Below, piece after piece: positions 10,915-24,400 of a DNA stretch of 64,000 bases. Numbering within the stretch: the first letter of the stretch is position 1; every line of letters begins with the position of its first letter. Both the position numbers and the translations under genes were made by a program. The DNA lies in the NCBI RefSeq assembly GCF_020085105.1, contig NC_058046.1, forward strand, positions 12,107,175 through 12,171,174. The letters are read 5' to 3'. The notes beneath the pieces were generated by a model that had not been told where the DNA came from, did not search any database, and saw nothing but the letters and a program-made list of their open reading frames with translations. This DNA comes from Siniperca chuatsi (taxonomy: Eukaryota; Chordata; Actinopteri; Centrarchiformes; Sinipercidae).

Positions 10915-12835
10915 TGACTGATTGATTTGTTTATTTGAGTGTCCTGCACCTTATGGTGCCCAGTCCGTATGGGCTTACAAGACACTGGACAACAACAACA
11001 ACCAGGATGGCCACATGACAAATTATAACATACAGTTCTACAAATTCAACATGTCAAAACATTCTCTTTCCATAACAAATAAGATCTTATTATGATGGAT
11101 ATAGTTTTAAGTGTCTAAGTTTCCATGCATTTTCTATAAATCTTGGTAAAGCAAAAACCTCCTCATTAAAGAGCCAACTCAACATAATACCTTCAGACAA
11201 CCAAAACAAATCAGGGTTCCTCCACTGCATTTTTTCATGCAAATGATTCCTCAAGTCGCTGTACATGAGGCAAGGGAATACAAAATGAAATTCATCCTCA
11301 ACAACACTAAGATCACAAAAAACGCATAAACGCTGCTCTTCAGGAATACCTTTATATCTATCTACCTCAACTGCCAGAGGCAAGGTACCAGTTCTTAACT
11401 GAGCACACAGGGACCTCTGCCCTCTCTGTAAATTTAATTGTATATAAGGCTCAATGTAGTAATCGTCTTTGATTTGACATCTTAGAAGAAAGAAAATGAA
11501 TAGGGAAGTTTCTATTTCATTTTTTTACTTGCTGCTGAAAGTCTACACTGTTATGGTTGTAAAAGAATGCTGCTGTTTGGAATCAAAGACACAGCACAGA
11601 GTGGTCAGGAAGTCTGCTACGATCATCAATCAAATGAATACCTTCACCCTGGATAAAATTAAAATTCAATAAAATTAAAAATTCAATAAGGGTTTCCCCG
11701 TGATTATTTACACCCGTATTAAATACAATTCTAGGAGAAATATCTACATCAACGTAATCTCTTAAATCTGCAATACAACTATTCAAGTCACCACAAATAT
11801 AAAGAGTCTTAACACAAATATCAATCCCACCAGAGGCTTTAACAGCTCTCCTTTGAGCAGTGCGTTATGTCCAAACTAAGTAAGTCCATCAAGTTCAAGT
11901 GAGACGCTGGATAAATGAGTCTCATTCAGGGAAATGAAATCTGGTTCAAGACAATGAAGCAGTACTGTTCTGAGTTTACAGTTTGTTGACGTCCAGCTGT
12001 TAACATTCCAGTGAACTAACAGAAACTGCTCAGTACTTACAGGCTGGGCACATTCTCCTCACGGGCTGTCCCCTGAGGCGGCTCCTGTGGAGCTCTGTTT
12101 GAACAGTCGACCATTGCCAGCCAAATAAAAATCTGAGTGTCCTGAAATTAGAATCCAACAGCCGTCTGTATGCGATTTCGTCGATGACACATAGACTCTC
12201 TGGAAGCAGTCGCTGCACTTAAGTTTTGACTTTCTCCGAAGCACAGCCACTTTCTCCTGTACCGACATAGTTCCACCTTTACCAATCCAGGCCCGTATAC
12301 ATTCTACAGCAGCTAGGTCGGGCACTGGATCACAGTCGAGGCCTTCACGCAACAGGTCTTTCACCTTAGCCTTTAAATCCTCGTGGGCTGCTTGTGGTAA
12401 CCCCACTTTTATTAGCAAGACATCTGGATCAAATTGTTTCTTCTGAATAGCTTTCTCAGTTATTTTCAGTTCAGTGTTTTCCATTCTTGAGGTCAGGATG
12501 CCCACTTCAAGCTCCAGATTCAAAAGTATTTCTTTAGCTGTTTTTTCCAACTCCCTTTTCAAGGTATCTTGGTTCTCTGAGACCAACTTCTCCATCAGTC
12601 CACACAGGCTCTCAATTTTACTGTTAACTTGCTTTTCAAGTGTGTTTTGCATACGGTCTATTTTTGCATTAATCACCTTCAGTTCATTCATTAGTGCAGA
12701 ATTGCTGCTGCCCTCAGCGTCAGAGTGTTTCGGCTTACGTTGTCTTGTGTTATCAGCCATGATCTTACTCAAATGGAAACAGTTCTTTCCTCCACATGAA
12801 CCCTGAGGTTTCACAAGCTAATTTTAAGTATAGGT
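10915..12835 (-). mobile_element. Internally deleted non-LTR retrotransposon (LINE)
   Basis: Reading on the minus strand, ORF1 starts at 12760 (MADNTRQRKPKHSDAEGSSN) with a long coiled-coil-like segment and an RNA-binding-like domain up to RVYVSSTKSHTD near 12170. It is frameshifted afterwards. Then come broken pieces of an ORF2 apurinic endonuclease: a degenerate N-terminus with FISLNETHL near 11920, and CIADLRDYVDV plus an RSRLPDHS end at 11590-11790. At 11090-11383 is the C-terminal cysteine/histidine knuckle of a reverse transcriptase (RLCVFCDLSVVEDEFHFVFPC). The reverse transcriptase core is missing. The 3' UTR continues to about 10915. Dead copy. Confidence 0.8.
12059..12760 (-). pseudogene. 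LINE ORF1 (coiled-coil nucleic-acid-binding protein), frameshifted
   Basis: About 200 residues are open from the ATG at 12760. They are rich in Lys, Glu and Leu heptads (residues about 20-125), then a compact domain containing LLIKVGLPQAAHEDLKAKV and VAVLRRKSKLK. The C-terminal part shifts frame near 12170, after which HSDFYLAGNGRL-like residues of the family are out of phase. ORF1 proteins chaperone LINE RNA. Exact clade not assigned. Confidence 0.65.
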
Positions 12836-12839
12836 CACT

Positions 12840-12995
12840 TAGTTTATCTTATACTTATACCAACATGTTACTTAATTTATTTCTGACCTGTTTATAGTGT
12901 ATAATATCGTTTTCTCCTGTGTGCACTGACGTAAAGAAGAGCTACTGGAACAAAGAGTTTCCCTACGGGGATCAATAAAGTATTTCTGATTCTGA
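12840..12995 (+). mobile_element. LINE 3' tail (plus orientation)
   Basis: The segment ends with GGGGATCAATAAAGTATTTC followed by repeated GATTCTGATTCTGA. This is the 3' terminus of a Rex1/CR1-group teleost LINE; the same tail occurs in opposite orientation at 17150. It abuts the deleted LINE on its left. Confidence 0.6.
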
Positions 12996-12999
12996 TTCT

Positions 13000-15900
13000 G
13001 AGGTCTGACTTGATCAGTATTTCACGAGTTATTCATAAATTTGTGGAGACCATAGAGAGGCTCACGCGGCCATCTTTTTTTCCCTCCCTTATTCTCACTA
13101 CAAATGTGGATAATTGTGCACACTTTCGGACAGTCTCATCAAAAACAGTCATAGTGTTGAACTCAGTGGAAACACTCAGTCATTGCGTAAAATGTCTGGA
13201 TTTTTGGTTTCGCAATGTTACAATAATTGTTGGACGATGGAAAGGTGTAGGGGGAGGGGGTGCCTCCTTTTTTCACAAAGATTTACCTGTATATTTATTT
13301 ACAACAATTCATTTTTTTTTTTTAAAGTAGGTACAAAGTACAAATCTCAGTGGAACTGATTGTTGTAATATAAGAAAGAGTTTGGTAACCTCTGGTACCC
13401 AAACCCGACAAAGGTCCCAACAAAGTATCTGTTTGTTTATTTTCAAATGTAAATGGTATTAAGACATTTCTCTTTCTTTCACATGGGACATGTTTCAACT
13501 GCATTTTTTGGTCATCTATCTCACAAACATCTTCTGAAACATATGCTTCAATTTTAATCAGTACAGCTGTAGGACTGAAGCTACTGCTGCTAACGTGTTG
13601 CTTTCACTACGTGGCCACTGTAGACAAGGTGTGACAATGTGTGGATGCACAGAAGAATGACATGGACCCAGGCCTGACAGGTCTCAGTTTTAGGCCAGTG
13701 CAGAACTCCATTGTTGAGTTGGAACTGACCATTATATTTTAAAAATCAATAGAAAAATTATATCATGAGAAAGTCAACAAAGATAAATAGCAACTGCTTG
13801 GTATTTAGAGAAATTGTAATATTAAATGTTAAGTAATTCTTAAAACTGTTGTTTTTCCAATTGGCTTATTCACTGATAGCCAATAAAAGGCGAATATATT
13901 GTTCAAATCACAATGTGAAAATGTTGAAATTGCTCAGCCTGAGATCTCAGGTCTCTGGTCATGTTGCTTTCCAAGATACTTTCTCATGTTCACAAATACA
14001 CACAGAGCTCTGTTACACTAGAGAAACAATATACATATATAAATCAATAAAATCAGGGCAATTCCTCTTTTTAGGATAGTCTTGTTTTTGATTTGTGTGG
14101 CTTTAATTCAGTCATTTGAATCAGCGTTTAAGTAGAGAAAAGGGGACATGTAGGGGACTCTCTAACCAGAGTGTGTAAAAACATGGCTACACAGGTTCAG
14201 TCATACTATTACCACTGATATTATTAAACCTTACTTCAACACTGGGTTTCTGGTACTCTCTGTATTGCCACTGCCCAGTTGTTTCAACATAAAGAGATAT
14301 ACCAAAAATAAATCACGTCCCAGTTCCCTCTGTGAAATTGTATGCAACTCCAGATCCCTTATCAAATAACTGATAGAATTCTTCTATTTTTTACACTTTC
14401 AGGTTGTATGTACTTTGTATGCTTTTGTTTGAGAGGATCTGCACTTTATTTTTTGTGTGTTTGTCTCAGAGGTGAGCTCATGTTTGCTGTGCCATATCAC
14501 AGGAACACAGACTGATTCTTCACTTCTCATCTGTCTTCATTCACGGAAGGCTGCTGTCTCAGAGATCAACCCACCTCTCTCTGCTGGGCAGCTCACAATA
14601 TATTTCCAGACATATTTCTCATTCGGACAAAAGTTGCCTTGTCGACATGCAGGTCAGATTCTGAATATTTCTTTGGATGAACCATCCTGGCTTCAATCTC
14701 TGAAAAGACCAGATAAGTACCACACCTGACATGCTTAGTTGTTTTATAGGACCTTTATCCTTATCATGCTGTACCTTTTCTTACTGCTTTCCCTGTCCTT
14801 TGGCATGGATACTGTTGAAGCGGCCATGCTTACTTCAAGAATGCAGGGTAGCACTGTTTGTGAGATAAAATTCCCATCCTCTGTCAAAGCAATATACGCT
14901 TGTGTTAGTTCCAGACAGGCTATAAAAAATACAACCCGCCAGAGAAATGCCATATATGGACTGATTTTGGAAAGTATCAACTGGCAAAAAGCTTGCTGTT
15001 TCTTCACTCTACTGGGTTAAATTAGCCATCCTACACATGGCATGTGCAATTAAGGATGGAGCACAGATTACATCACTCTGAATTTCAGTGGTTGCCATAG
15101 TCCCAGAACATCTAATTACGGGCCTTCACACAACCATCTTCAAGGTTCTTTGAGAATGCACAAAAACAGCACGAAACAAGGCAGCAATGGTAATCAAAAA
15201 TCAGCCCGGCAGGGCAAAGAACCACTTGCCAACTGCTTGTTTGCACTTATCTCAGGCCTATACAAGGGAATAGTTAGCATGTCCTCTGAGCGAATCATAT
15301 CAAGGCCTCCATCATACTTCTGTGTATCACTGTGTATCAATCGATTTCAGTGCCAAAAAACATTCAAATAAAATCTTAATATTGTTTTCAACATGTGGTA
15401 TGTGAAGGATACAAACCATATGACTTTTATGCTGACAAAATCCATGTATCATTATTCAAATACTATCATATTCTTTGCTATCTATAATAAAGTTCAGAGT
15501 GAGTTCTAAGGTTTTACTCATTGCCTTCAACACAGTCAATTATCTGCCTCCGCATTTTGATTTTAGAAAAATGTTAAATAACAACACTATGAGTCTAAAG
15601 CCATGCTAGCAGCTCTGTGAAGCTGTACTGTGGGGCTTTGAGTTAAAAGTTATATGCTAACGTGCTCATAATAACAACGCCAACATGCTGATGTTAACAG
15701 GTATAATGTTTACCATGTTAGTTTAGCATGTTAACGTGTTAACATTTGCTAATTGGCACTAAACACAAAGTTCAGCTGAGGTTGATGGGAATGTGATTAG
15801 TTTGCAGGTACTTGGTCATAAACCAAACTACTGGACAAATTCAAATTTTGGCAATCTTACGATGACGCTAAGTGTAAAAATGAGTGCAATTCATCAGGGG

Positions 15901-16980
15901 AACATGAGTTTCTGTACCAAATTTCATGCCAATCCATCCAATAGTATGACTTTATTCCCAATTTGAATTACACTGTAATATTTTTAGGCTAACCCTTCAT
16001 TATCATTGGGGTCATTCTGTCTCAGCTTATTGTGGCTCCTTCCAATTTGTGTGAAATTGAGGGCCTCAGGGTTAAGAGGAGAATCTGCAGGAGCAGATAG
16101 TGGTTCAGAACGAGCAGTGGCAGGATGTACTAACTGCCAGCTCTGCCCCTCCTGGCCTGGGCGACATCACTGAGCACCACAGGGCCAATGACTCACTATT
16201 GCCACACTGTCTGTGTTATGACTGGACAAATCTAATCCTCCCTCGTCATCAGCTCAGTGTTCCCTAGCATGAGAGAAACAAAGCAACATGAACACTCCAG
16301 GCTGCCAAAAACTGAGGACTGGAGGCTGCTGGACAGCAAGGGCAAGATGACAGCGTGAAAAACATGTCTTTGCTACACATGTAGCTGAAGATCAGGATAA
16401 ATCAATATCAGGACAATGCTTTTTAGAAGTTAAAGTGCATGAGATGACTTTTGTGGTCTTTGTCTATGAATACAGTCACGCTGACTCAGTGAGTTTCCTT
16501 GAGGGAGTTCATTAAAGTTAAAGACACTCCTGCCACACTAACTTGTACACTGATTGTACTCTGAGGTGGCCATTACTTTCACACTGATTAGCAACCGTCA
16601 ATTGTGTGAAGACCGATTGGGGACACACACATGCACTGGCATTCCAATTCACCAAGTACCATCTAGCCAATGGTCAAAGTGTACGTCAGGCCATTTACAT
16701 TTAAGTAAATGAACAAATGATTATTCTGTAGAGGTTTTTCTGTTGAGTATCGGCTTTAAAATCAAAACAGCAAAGAAACATCACATCCGCTAATCAGTAC
16801 CACACAAGTTCCAAACTGTTTTCTAACTTACAGAGACAAAGAAATATTGATATATGCAGCCTATGTATAATGAGATACCACATATAGTCATGGTATACAT
16901 TATACAGTATATACGTTGCAGCCCGTCACTGAATAGGTCGATATTCATTTTGTTTTTACATAAACACACAACATAAGCAA
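13000..16980. other. Gene-free stretch
   Basis: Contains the repeat copy at 15600-15960. The remaining ORFs (for example 13010-13330 and 14739-15020) lack family signatures. It may be part of the first intron of the candidate minus-strand gene. Confidence 0.5.
15600..15960 (-). repeat. Dispersed TTAGCATG repeat copy
   Basis: The minus strand carries the family blocks: GTTAGCATGNTAAC-type runs at 15655-15745, a CAGCTGAACTTTGTG block, and the TTGGATGGATTGGCATGAAA block near 15945. Same family as 20585-21080 and 47190-47385. Confidence 0.6.
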
Positions 16981-16984
16981 ACAT

Positions 16985-18290
16985 TTTGAAGGATCCCTTA
17001 AATTTGGTTATTAAAGCTGCACTAATCAATACTTTTACATTAACAATGGATAATGACTATGAGTAAAGTGAAAGAGATCACTCGTGGTGACGAACACAAC
17101 CGACTCTACAACCTCCTTTTAGCTCGTAAAAGAGCGTTTTAGCATCTTTTATCAGAATCAGAATCAGAAATACTTTATTGATCCCCGAGGGGAAACTCTT
17201 TCGTTACAGCTGCTCACTATCACATCGATGCACACTTGAGAATAGAAGGAATAGAAGTACTAAGCAAATCAAAATATAATACACTATAATGCAGGTAAGA
17301 TAAATTAAGTACGATGTGGATATCAGTATAAAAGCTAAAATAAGTGTAAATACAAAAGTGGATTTAGAGGTTGATAAGTATTTACAGTATAAATAGTGCA
17401 ATAATGAGTACTGTCAAGTTAAGTGTAGTTTATTAAGATGATTATGAGATGGTGGATATTGCACAGCAGTAATAGAAGTATGAATAAATATCAATAAAAA
17501 GGGAATTTTACTCTGAAAACAGAGTATATTGTGCAGGAGTATTAAACAGAGAACATTGCACAATTATTTCGAGTATCGCAGTGATGTTAATGATCCAATG
17601 TCCAGTTTAATGACTTAGGGTCAAACAGACTAACACTTAGAGGGAGGAGTTAAAGAGTTTGATGGCCACAGGCAGGAATTACCTCCTGTGGCGCTCTGTG
17701 GTTCATTTTGGGGGGATGAGTCTTTTGCTGAAGGTACTCCTTTGTTTGACCAGCACGTCATGGAGTGGGTGGGAGACACTGTCCAAGATGGCATGTAGTT
17801 TGGACAGCATCCTCCTCTCTGACACCACCGACAGAGAGTTCAGCTCCACCCCCACAATGTCACTGGCCTTACGGATCAGTTTGTTGAGCCTGTTAGGTCC
17901 GCTACCCTCAACCTGCTGCCCCAGCATGCAACAGCATTACAGGACAGCACATTTTTAGCTCATTGGTTTGGTTTTACAGCCCACAGGTTAACTGTTTAGT
18001 GGAGCATTTAGCAGCTAAAGATGTTTCCCCCAGGAGTTTGTGGAGACAAAAACAGAGCTAAAAGTAGAGTGAATATTGGACTTACATTTGCTGGTGGTCT
18101 GGAACACGAGTTAAAATGAATGCTAATGTTGCGCCATGTCTGCTGGATGTGAGGCAACTGTTTGCTAACAAGTTTGCCATATTAACTTTATAGGGTGATA
18201 ACATGTTGTGTTTATAGCGTGTGGCGCTGTAATGCAGATTTAAAGAATTATGACTAGATATATACTGAGCGGGACATTTTACAGCTGAAA
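16985..18290 (+). repeat. Dispersed repeat interrupted by the LINE at 17149-17955
   Basis: The left part (16985-17148) and right part (17956-18290) resemble segments of the repeat at 28978-29640. Shared features include AATGCTAATGTTG(C)C/TCCAT followed by TGTTTGCTAACA and a GCATTTAGCAGCTAAAGA-like block. Removing the LINE joins the two halves into one repeat copy. Family name unknown. Confidence 0.6.
17149..17955 (-). mobile_element. 5'-truncated Rex1/CR1-like LINE, nested in another repeat
   Basis: The minus strand from 17927 encodes the C-terminus of a reverse transcriptase (NRLNKLIRKASDIVGVELNS, then ERRMLSKLHAILDSVSHPLH and a SKRLIPP end). A 3' UTR follows to the tail repeat GAATCAGAATCAGA at 17152-17167. 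The insertion interrupts an older dispersed repeat whose halves lie at about 16990-17148 and 17956-18290. 5' truncation is usual for LINEs. Confidence 0.8.
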
Positions 18291-20189
18291 AATAAACTTT
18301 TCAGTGCTCTTTGGTGGACAAACTATGTAATTGAGATATTTGTATGTATTCTTTTCATTTTACTATTTATTGGCCTACATATACACCAATGCCATTAAAT
18401 GTAAAATAAGTCAATATCGGCTGGTATGTCGACCCAGCCAGTTTTTAAGTAAAATATCTGCATTAGTTGATTTGAAGTTACTTGCTTAGATGGCAGCTGA
18501 TATTGTACCATATTTTATTATCACTGTGATAGTGCTTTGTTGCTCTGTATATATGTATTGCTGATACCTTTGTTCCGGTAAAGCAATATTATCACAAAAT
18601 TATTAATAAATAATAATAAAACAACTGTAAGCCATTAATGTTGATAGTGAGTGAAACAAGAGAGATAAGCATATGCATGTGTCGGATAATTCAAATACAA
18701 TAACAATGTCATTATTTTGAATAGAAGCAAACATCAGTCAAAATGAGCCACCAGAGCTGAAATTTTAATCTGTGATGTCTCACTATAAAGCCTTGAGCTG
18801 CTTCACTGACAGTAAATACATTGATTTCATACAGTGATTTCTTTTTATATCCAAAAGAGTTTTATATTAGGCTAATGCTCTATGTTTCAAATTATAAAAT
18901 GTGCTTTGTCAGAGTCACCTTTCCATCTACCATAATTCATTCTTCATGCAGCTGTACATTGGTTTGCTGTCACAGATGAGAGGGCACGACAAACTCTTCG
19001 GTCTTGTTCCAGCTAGAGCAGACAATGGTGATTATTCACAACAGAATGGACTGCTTGAGAAACTAATATATTTTAAAATTAAAATTCAATGGTAGTTTTA
19101 ATGCTGCTGCTCAGCATTCTACTGCATGAACACACCACTCTGAATCACAAAGAGGCGCACGACTGCCATTTTAACATAATCTCGACAATCAATCTGCCAC
19201 ACCACAAAGAAGTCAATGGGCCTTGACAATATGTACCTGTCAGATCATTGCCTCTAATGCATTAAGCTCTGATGCCTCTGATAGACAGCGACAGCTCCGC
19301 ACACAACCAAGTGCTCCACTTTCTCAGATGTAGTGACAGCCTTTTGTCCAGCCACCTGCCTGTGATTACTCAAATCAAAAATGCATAACCAATTGGAGTT
19401 GTGGATTCATCTCTGCTGACGGAAGGAAGCAAGACCCAGCTAAAGAAAAAGCATATAAAAAGCAATGCTTCAACTGGCTTGAAAAACAGAAAATATACCT
19501 GCAATACAAAATACTTATTTACAGACTGTGTGATTTTTATGTTGATTTTTACATTTTTGATTAAAGTTTAGCACAAATGTTAATGTTATTTTTTCTTCTA
19601 TTTACATCTGTGCTTGCAGAGAAAACCCAAAAATGTAAAAGGAAATAAAGTTCTTGAGTGTATTCACATTGTTTATGCAGTTAATGCAGGATATATTACA
19701 TAAATATCTAATATTGTGGGATGCTGTCTTAGCAGTTTTTGTTTCCAGAGAAAGCTCCCGGGCTAATGACATTTTATTAATGTATTAGGTTAAAGTAATA
19801 AAAACATAATCCACCTCTTAGTCTAGTGGGGAGGTTTTTTGGAATATCCCACGATTCAATAGCTTTCACATCACAGTAAGCAGTGCAAATCTATTGTCTC
19901 CCTCCTCCCTCCTGAACAAAAATGTTCATCAAAAATGTAATTTGGTGTAAAGTATGCGCTCTTGTGACCAAGAGCTAGTTGTGTCAACCATCGAACTGCT
20001 TCTGTGGCTTACTGAACTTCAGAAAGATGTCTAGAATTAGGGGAACATAATTAAAATTTTCAACATAGTTATTATTTCTTTTCATCAGTATTCAAAGTAA
20101 AAGAAGTCTCCTCATTCTGGTAAAATATTTCTTTGGAAACTTTAGTGTGAACTGTTTAGCGACTTCTTAGTAAGAGCTTGAGCCTACAG

Positions 20190-20245
20190 CAGTAGGGCTA
20201 TAAGGAAAGCAATGGTGCAGTAGGGCTATAAGGAAAGCAATGGTG
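20190..20245. repeat. 28-bp tandem duplication
   Basis: The 28-base unit starting CAGTAGGGCTATAAGG occurs twice in tandem without mismatches (20190-20217 and 20218-20245). It is a small recent duplication. Confidence 0.85.
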
Positions 20246-20584
20246 CTTTGGCCCAGGCACAAATTTTGTACAGACATTCATAGTGCCCAGAGGATGAATC
20301 CTAATGACTGACGCGATCCCTCTGAGTGAACTGTCTCGACAAATATTGGATATATGACAGTGACATTTTGTACAGACATTCGGCCCAGCCAATTTATCGG
20401 TCAAGTTCTAATGAAGATTACTGCATTGCATGTAAACTAAATCATACAGGACTCTGATCATTTACACATCTCTCATCATTTAACATTTTCAAAAGTACAA
20501 TGTGGAGTACAAGAGGAAATTGAACTAAAATTGACTTTCAAAGTTCAATAAAAAATGTATAAAGTAGTTCTTCTTCTTCTTCAT

Positions 20585-21080
20585 GGTACCCAGAGGATGA
20601 ATCCTACTGACTTTGGTGATCCGCTGTGTGCTGCCTTTAAAGTTAAATTAGTAACATCCTGACTTTTCCTCTGCTCCAACAATGAGGTTGAAATTTGTGG
20701 TTTTGAGTGAAACATCTATTCTTGGATGGATTGACATTTAATTTGGTACACACATTTGTGGTTCCCAGACAATGAATTGCAACAATTTTGGCCTTCCCAG
20801 GACTAGCGCCATCATTTGTTCAAAATATTAATTTGTCCAATACTTTGGTTTATGAGCAAATACCTGCAAAACTAATGACATTCCCATCAGCCTCGGCTGT
20901 ACTTTGTGCTAATTAGTCAATATTAGCATGCTAACATGCTAAAGTTAGATGATGAACACGGCAACCATTCATTGTTAGCATTGTCATTGTGAGCGTGTGA
21001 ACAAGCTAATGTTAGCATTTAGCTCAAAGCACTACTGGGTCTAAATACAGTCTCACAGAACTTCTAGCATGGCTTTAGAC
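20585..21080 (+). repeat. Dispersed TTAGCATG repeat copy, near full length
   Basis: It contains ATGAGGTTGAAATTTGTGG, GGATGGATTGACATTTAAT, the CAAAACTAATGACATTCCCA block and repeated TTAGCATGCTAACATGC. It ends near CTTCTAGCATGGCTTTAGAC. This is the best uninterrupted copy in the window and the reference for the split copy at 1560-2065. A degraded relative lies at 20245-20410. Confidence 0.65.
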
Positions 21081-21469
21081 TTTTGTTTTAACTGTATTCT
21101 ACCACATGAGATGTGTTTTTTGAATTCTGAGTTCTAAATCTGATACCTAGAAATTCTAAAGTAAAACTGCCAATGCAGCCTGAGTTCATAATTAACAATG
21201 AATTGATTTCTTTACATTAAAGTATAAGTTTGAAACAGTGTGCAGTCTGATGCGAGCTGCTGGTCTCTGATGTTTTCCCTCTGTCGCACAACACCTAGTC
21301 GACGCAGCGGGACTGGATTACACAGTCTGGCTGTGAACTCCCTGATAGATTTATGAGGAGGAAGTCGTCTGTTCAGAGTCAGACACAACTATCCACTGAC
21401 GAGAGAACGCACAAACACTGCATCGGCATGTTGGCCAATTATTACAATTACCCCCCTCCCCACCAGACG

Positions 21470-21486
21470 CACACACACACACACAT
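21470..21486. repeat. (CA)n microsatellite
   Basis: A short run of CA dinucleotides, followed by a further CA-rich stretch. Confidence 0.8.
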
Positions 21487-24400
21487 TCACAACCCCTCCC
21501 TTTCAAGCTTTTTACACAGATTCCTAATCATGATATTTGATTAAATTGAATGGGAGATCATGGCAGTTATAAAGAGACAATTAACACAGGGTACATGTGC
21601 TTTGTGGAAATATTATAGGACATTACACTGATGATATATGAATTTAGGGGGCAAAAACCCTCTTTTTACTCAGTGATTGGAAAGCTACAATGTATGCCTC
21701 CCACACACACTTTAATGAGCATGAAAGAGCAGTACAAGGGATTTAGATGAGAGTCCACCTACTCCGTGTGTTTCATAAAATGGTCATTAAACAAACAAAG
21801 GTGCACAGTTTGACATACAAACATATGGCGTAAAACATTTGTGATGGTTGGTAATTACACAGCACAGAAGTTCAAACCCATCTAACTCCGTGCTGCCACG
21901 GCAATTCTATTTCTCTTTCTCCTTCCGTGAAGAGAAACTACGGAAGACACCCAAGCCACGCCAAATTGGATATGAGAGAAGGGAAAAATCTACATCTTTT
22001 TATCAGTGACCTCCGTCACAAATCTCAGAAGTGCACCACAGTGTACTCAAAGTGCAGCTGTAAGATAGCCTTGATAAAAATAACACCAAGCCAGGGATTT
22101 CTTCTGTTCTTTTCATGTTCTCTGATCCGTAAATAAACACCAAAACCGAGTTAATACCAACAAACCAGCAAGGTGGCATTACAGGTCTTTATCCAATGCA
22201 AGCAGACTTAAGACAGAGACTCATTTAAATCTTAACATCCGTCCACTTCTGAAACAAGTGTAATTGATGAGCTGTCAAAGGTTTGAAACAGAATTTCAGG
22301 ATTAGTAGTTCTCAATGAGATTTCCTGGACTTGATTTCAAATCTTCCAGTGCAATAAAAAACTAAAGTCAAAATTAAAATATCCACTGCAACATCGGTGA
22401 AATCGGGCCTCTTGGTTGACTGGTGATTGTCTTTAATTCTACAAAAACCATCTGGCTGATAGTTAAAGTTCAATTTGACATTGTACAACTTAAACCAAAA
22501 AGACACAGATGAGAGGGATGCAAACACATTCTACACCCATTTTAAGTAGCAAAGCATGAAGACAAACATGATCAGTCTATCAATATCGTGCACTCTCTCA
22601 TCTGGAAGTTACCATGATTTTGCACAGTTGAGATTTTAATAATTAATCACAGAACCTTTTACAACTGTCTTTTAGTCCATTTATTTTATTTTATTTTCCT
22701 TTTCCAGCAACTTTTTAAAACACACCATTTTCTGTGCATGCAGTATGTCATCCTTCTGTCTCTCATTTCTTGGTCCTTGCTTGCTCAAGGACATGAGTTG
22801 CAAGGCTTAAAGGGCTGCCAGGGGCAAAAGAAGAGGAGCTGGATGTGTGCCACGGCACTGGGGCGCAGGACCACAGCAGTGGATCTTTCTGAAGACAGTT
22901 ACAAATAAAAACTCTCTGCTGAGGAAAAGCCTTAAGAATCTCTGCGGGGTAAATAAAATGTTGTTGTTCCCAAAAGAAATATTTCCTACAGGACAAGCCG
23001 AATCCCTTGACAGGGATATAGAGGCATGAGGACAACACATAGAGGAGACAAGAGACAGCATGGGCTGTGTGCTTAGTACTTAAAAATGTAGACTGAAGGC
23101 TCTCCTTGCTTGATCCCCTTTTGGATCTTGTTAAGCTCAAGGATAAGACGAAGGGAGGGAAGATTGGATATTCCTCTCAGGAATCCCAGCGAGGTGTCTC
23201 ACACCTAGCGGCTTCAATTAATAGAGAGGACAGCCTCTTTAAAATATAAGGAATGAGGCCAGTTCTCTGAAAACAGAAAAAGACCTTTTGTCTTTATCTT
23301 CACTTTATCACGCTGACATTTTATTCAACAGATTTTTAGGCACGCTCTGCCCTGATAATACTGCTATTCCAAACAAAGGATATAGTCACAGTCACACCAG
23401 AGTACCAGAAGATTTCCCTCTCTAATTATGGCTTCATTATGCTGTGCAGGCATTTTTCTAGCATGGATTTGATCCTCTCGTTTCTTGGAGTGTGTTATCA
23501 ATTTTCATCACTATTCACAGTGAGAAGCTGTGTCCTGCAGCTTTATGACACACAATGCTCAATTAGTATCATACTGTGTATGGTTACTGAGAAGGCCTTG
23601 GCATATGGCAAACATCATTACCATACACTTCAAGCCAGTGAGTCAGCACTCATAATAGAGGCGCTGTCAAATAAGAGTCATCCTCTGAGCTCTGAGAAAG
23701 AAGCGTCATCAAGGTGTACGTGCACAACAGACGTGTGAGATGCAGTTTGAGAGTGCTTAGCGTTGCATTTCTGGAAATGCATGACCTTTAATTCTGTAGG
23801 GAATCAGTGTAGGCGTTTCTTTTATTTTTGCCATGATACATGATTGGTTGTAGGCTTTTACATGAATACAATCAGATGATGACTCTTGGTCTCAAGGCAA
23901 AAAAAGGCAAACAACACACTGAATAAGAAAGCTGTTTTTCATTGCAGTTGACTAAATCTTTTTTTTTTAACTTAAAAAGACACATCACGAAATGTTCCAT
24001 CTGTTTGATAAGAAAGAAAGCTGCTAAAGCCAGGTAGAAAGTATTCATAATAGTGGACTGGATACATTTTCCAAATAGCATTTTAGGTCAAACCCTTTTT
24101 CCCACAAGACTGAAGGGATTCATTAGCCAGACCACTAACTGCCCTCAGACCTGTGCTTTCTGGCTGCAGGGCAGCCAAAATAAATGCTGCTCTCCTCCTT
24201 GTGGCACTAAATGACTGATGCAATGTCATGTGCAGAGAAAATGAAATTGACTTTATCATTGTTTTAGCAAGCACTTAGATAGATAGTAAGAAAAAAACAT
24301 ATATTTGTTTACAACATCCAGTGATTGTCACTGTTATTGTCACATTGTGAAGCTCTCTCACCACTGCAGGTCTCTGTAACTTTTCCCATAAAATAATTAT

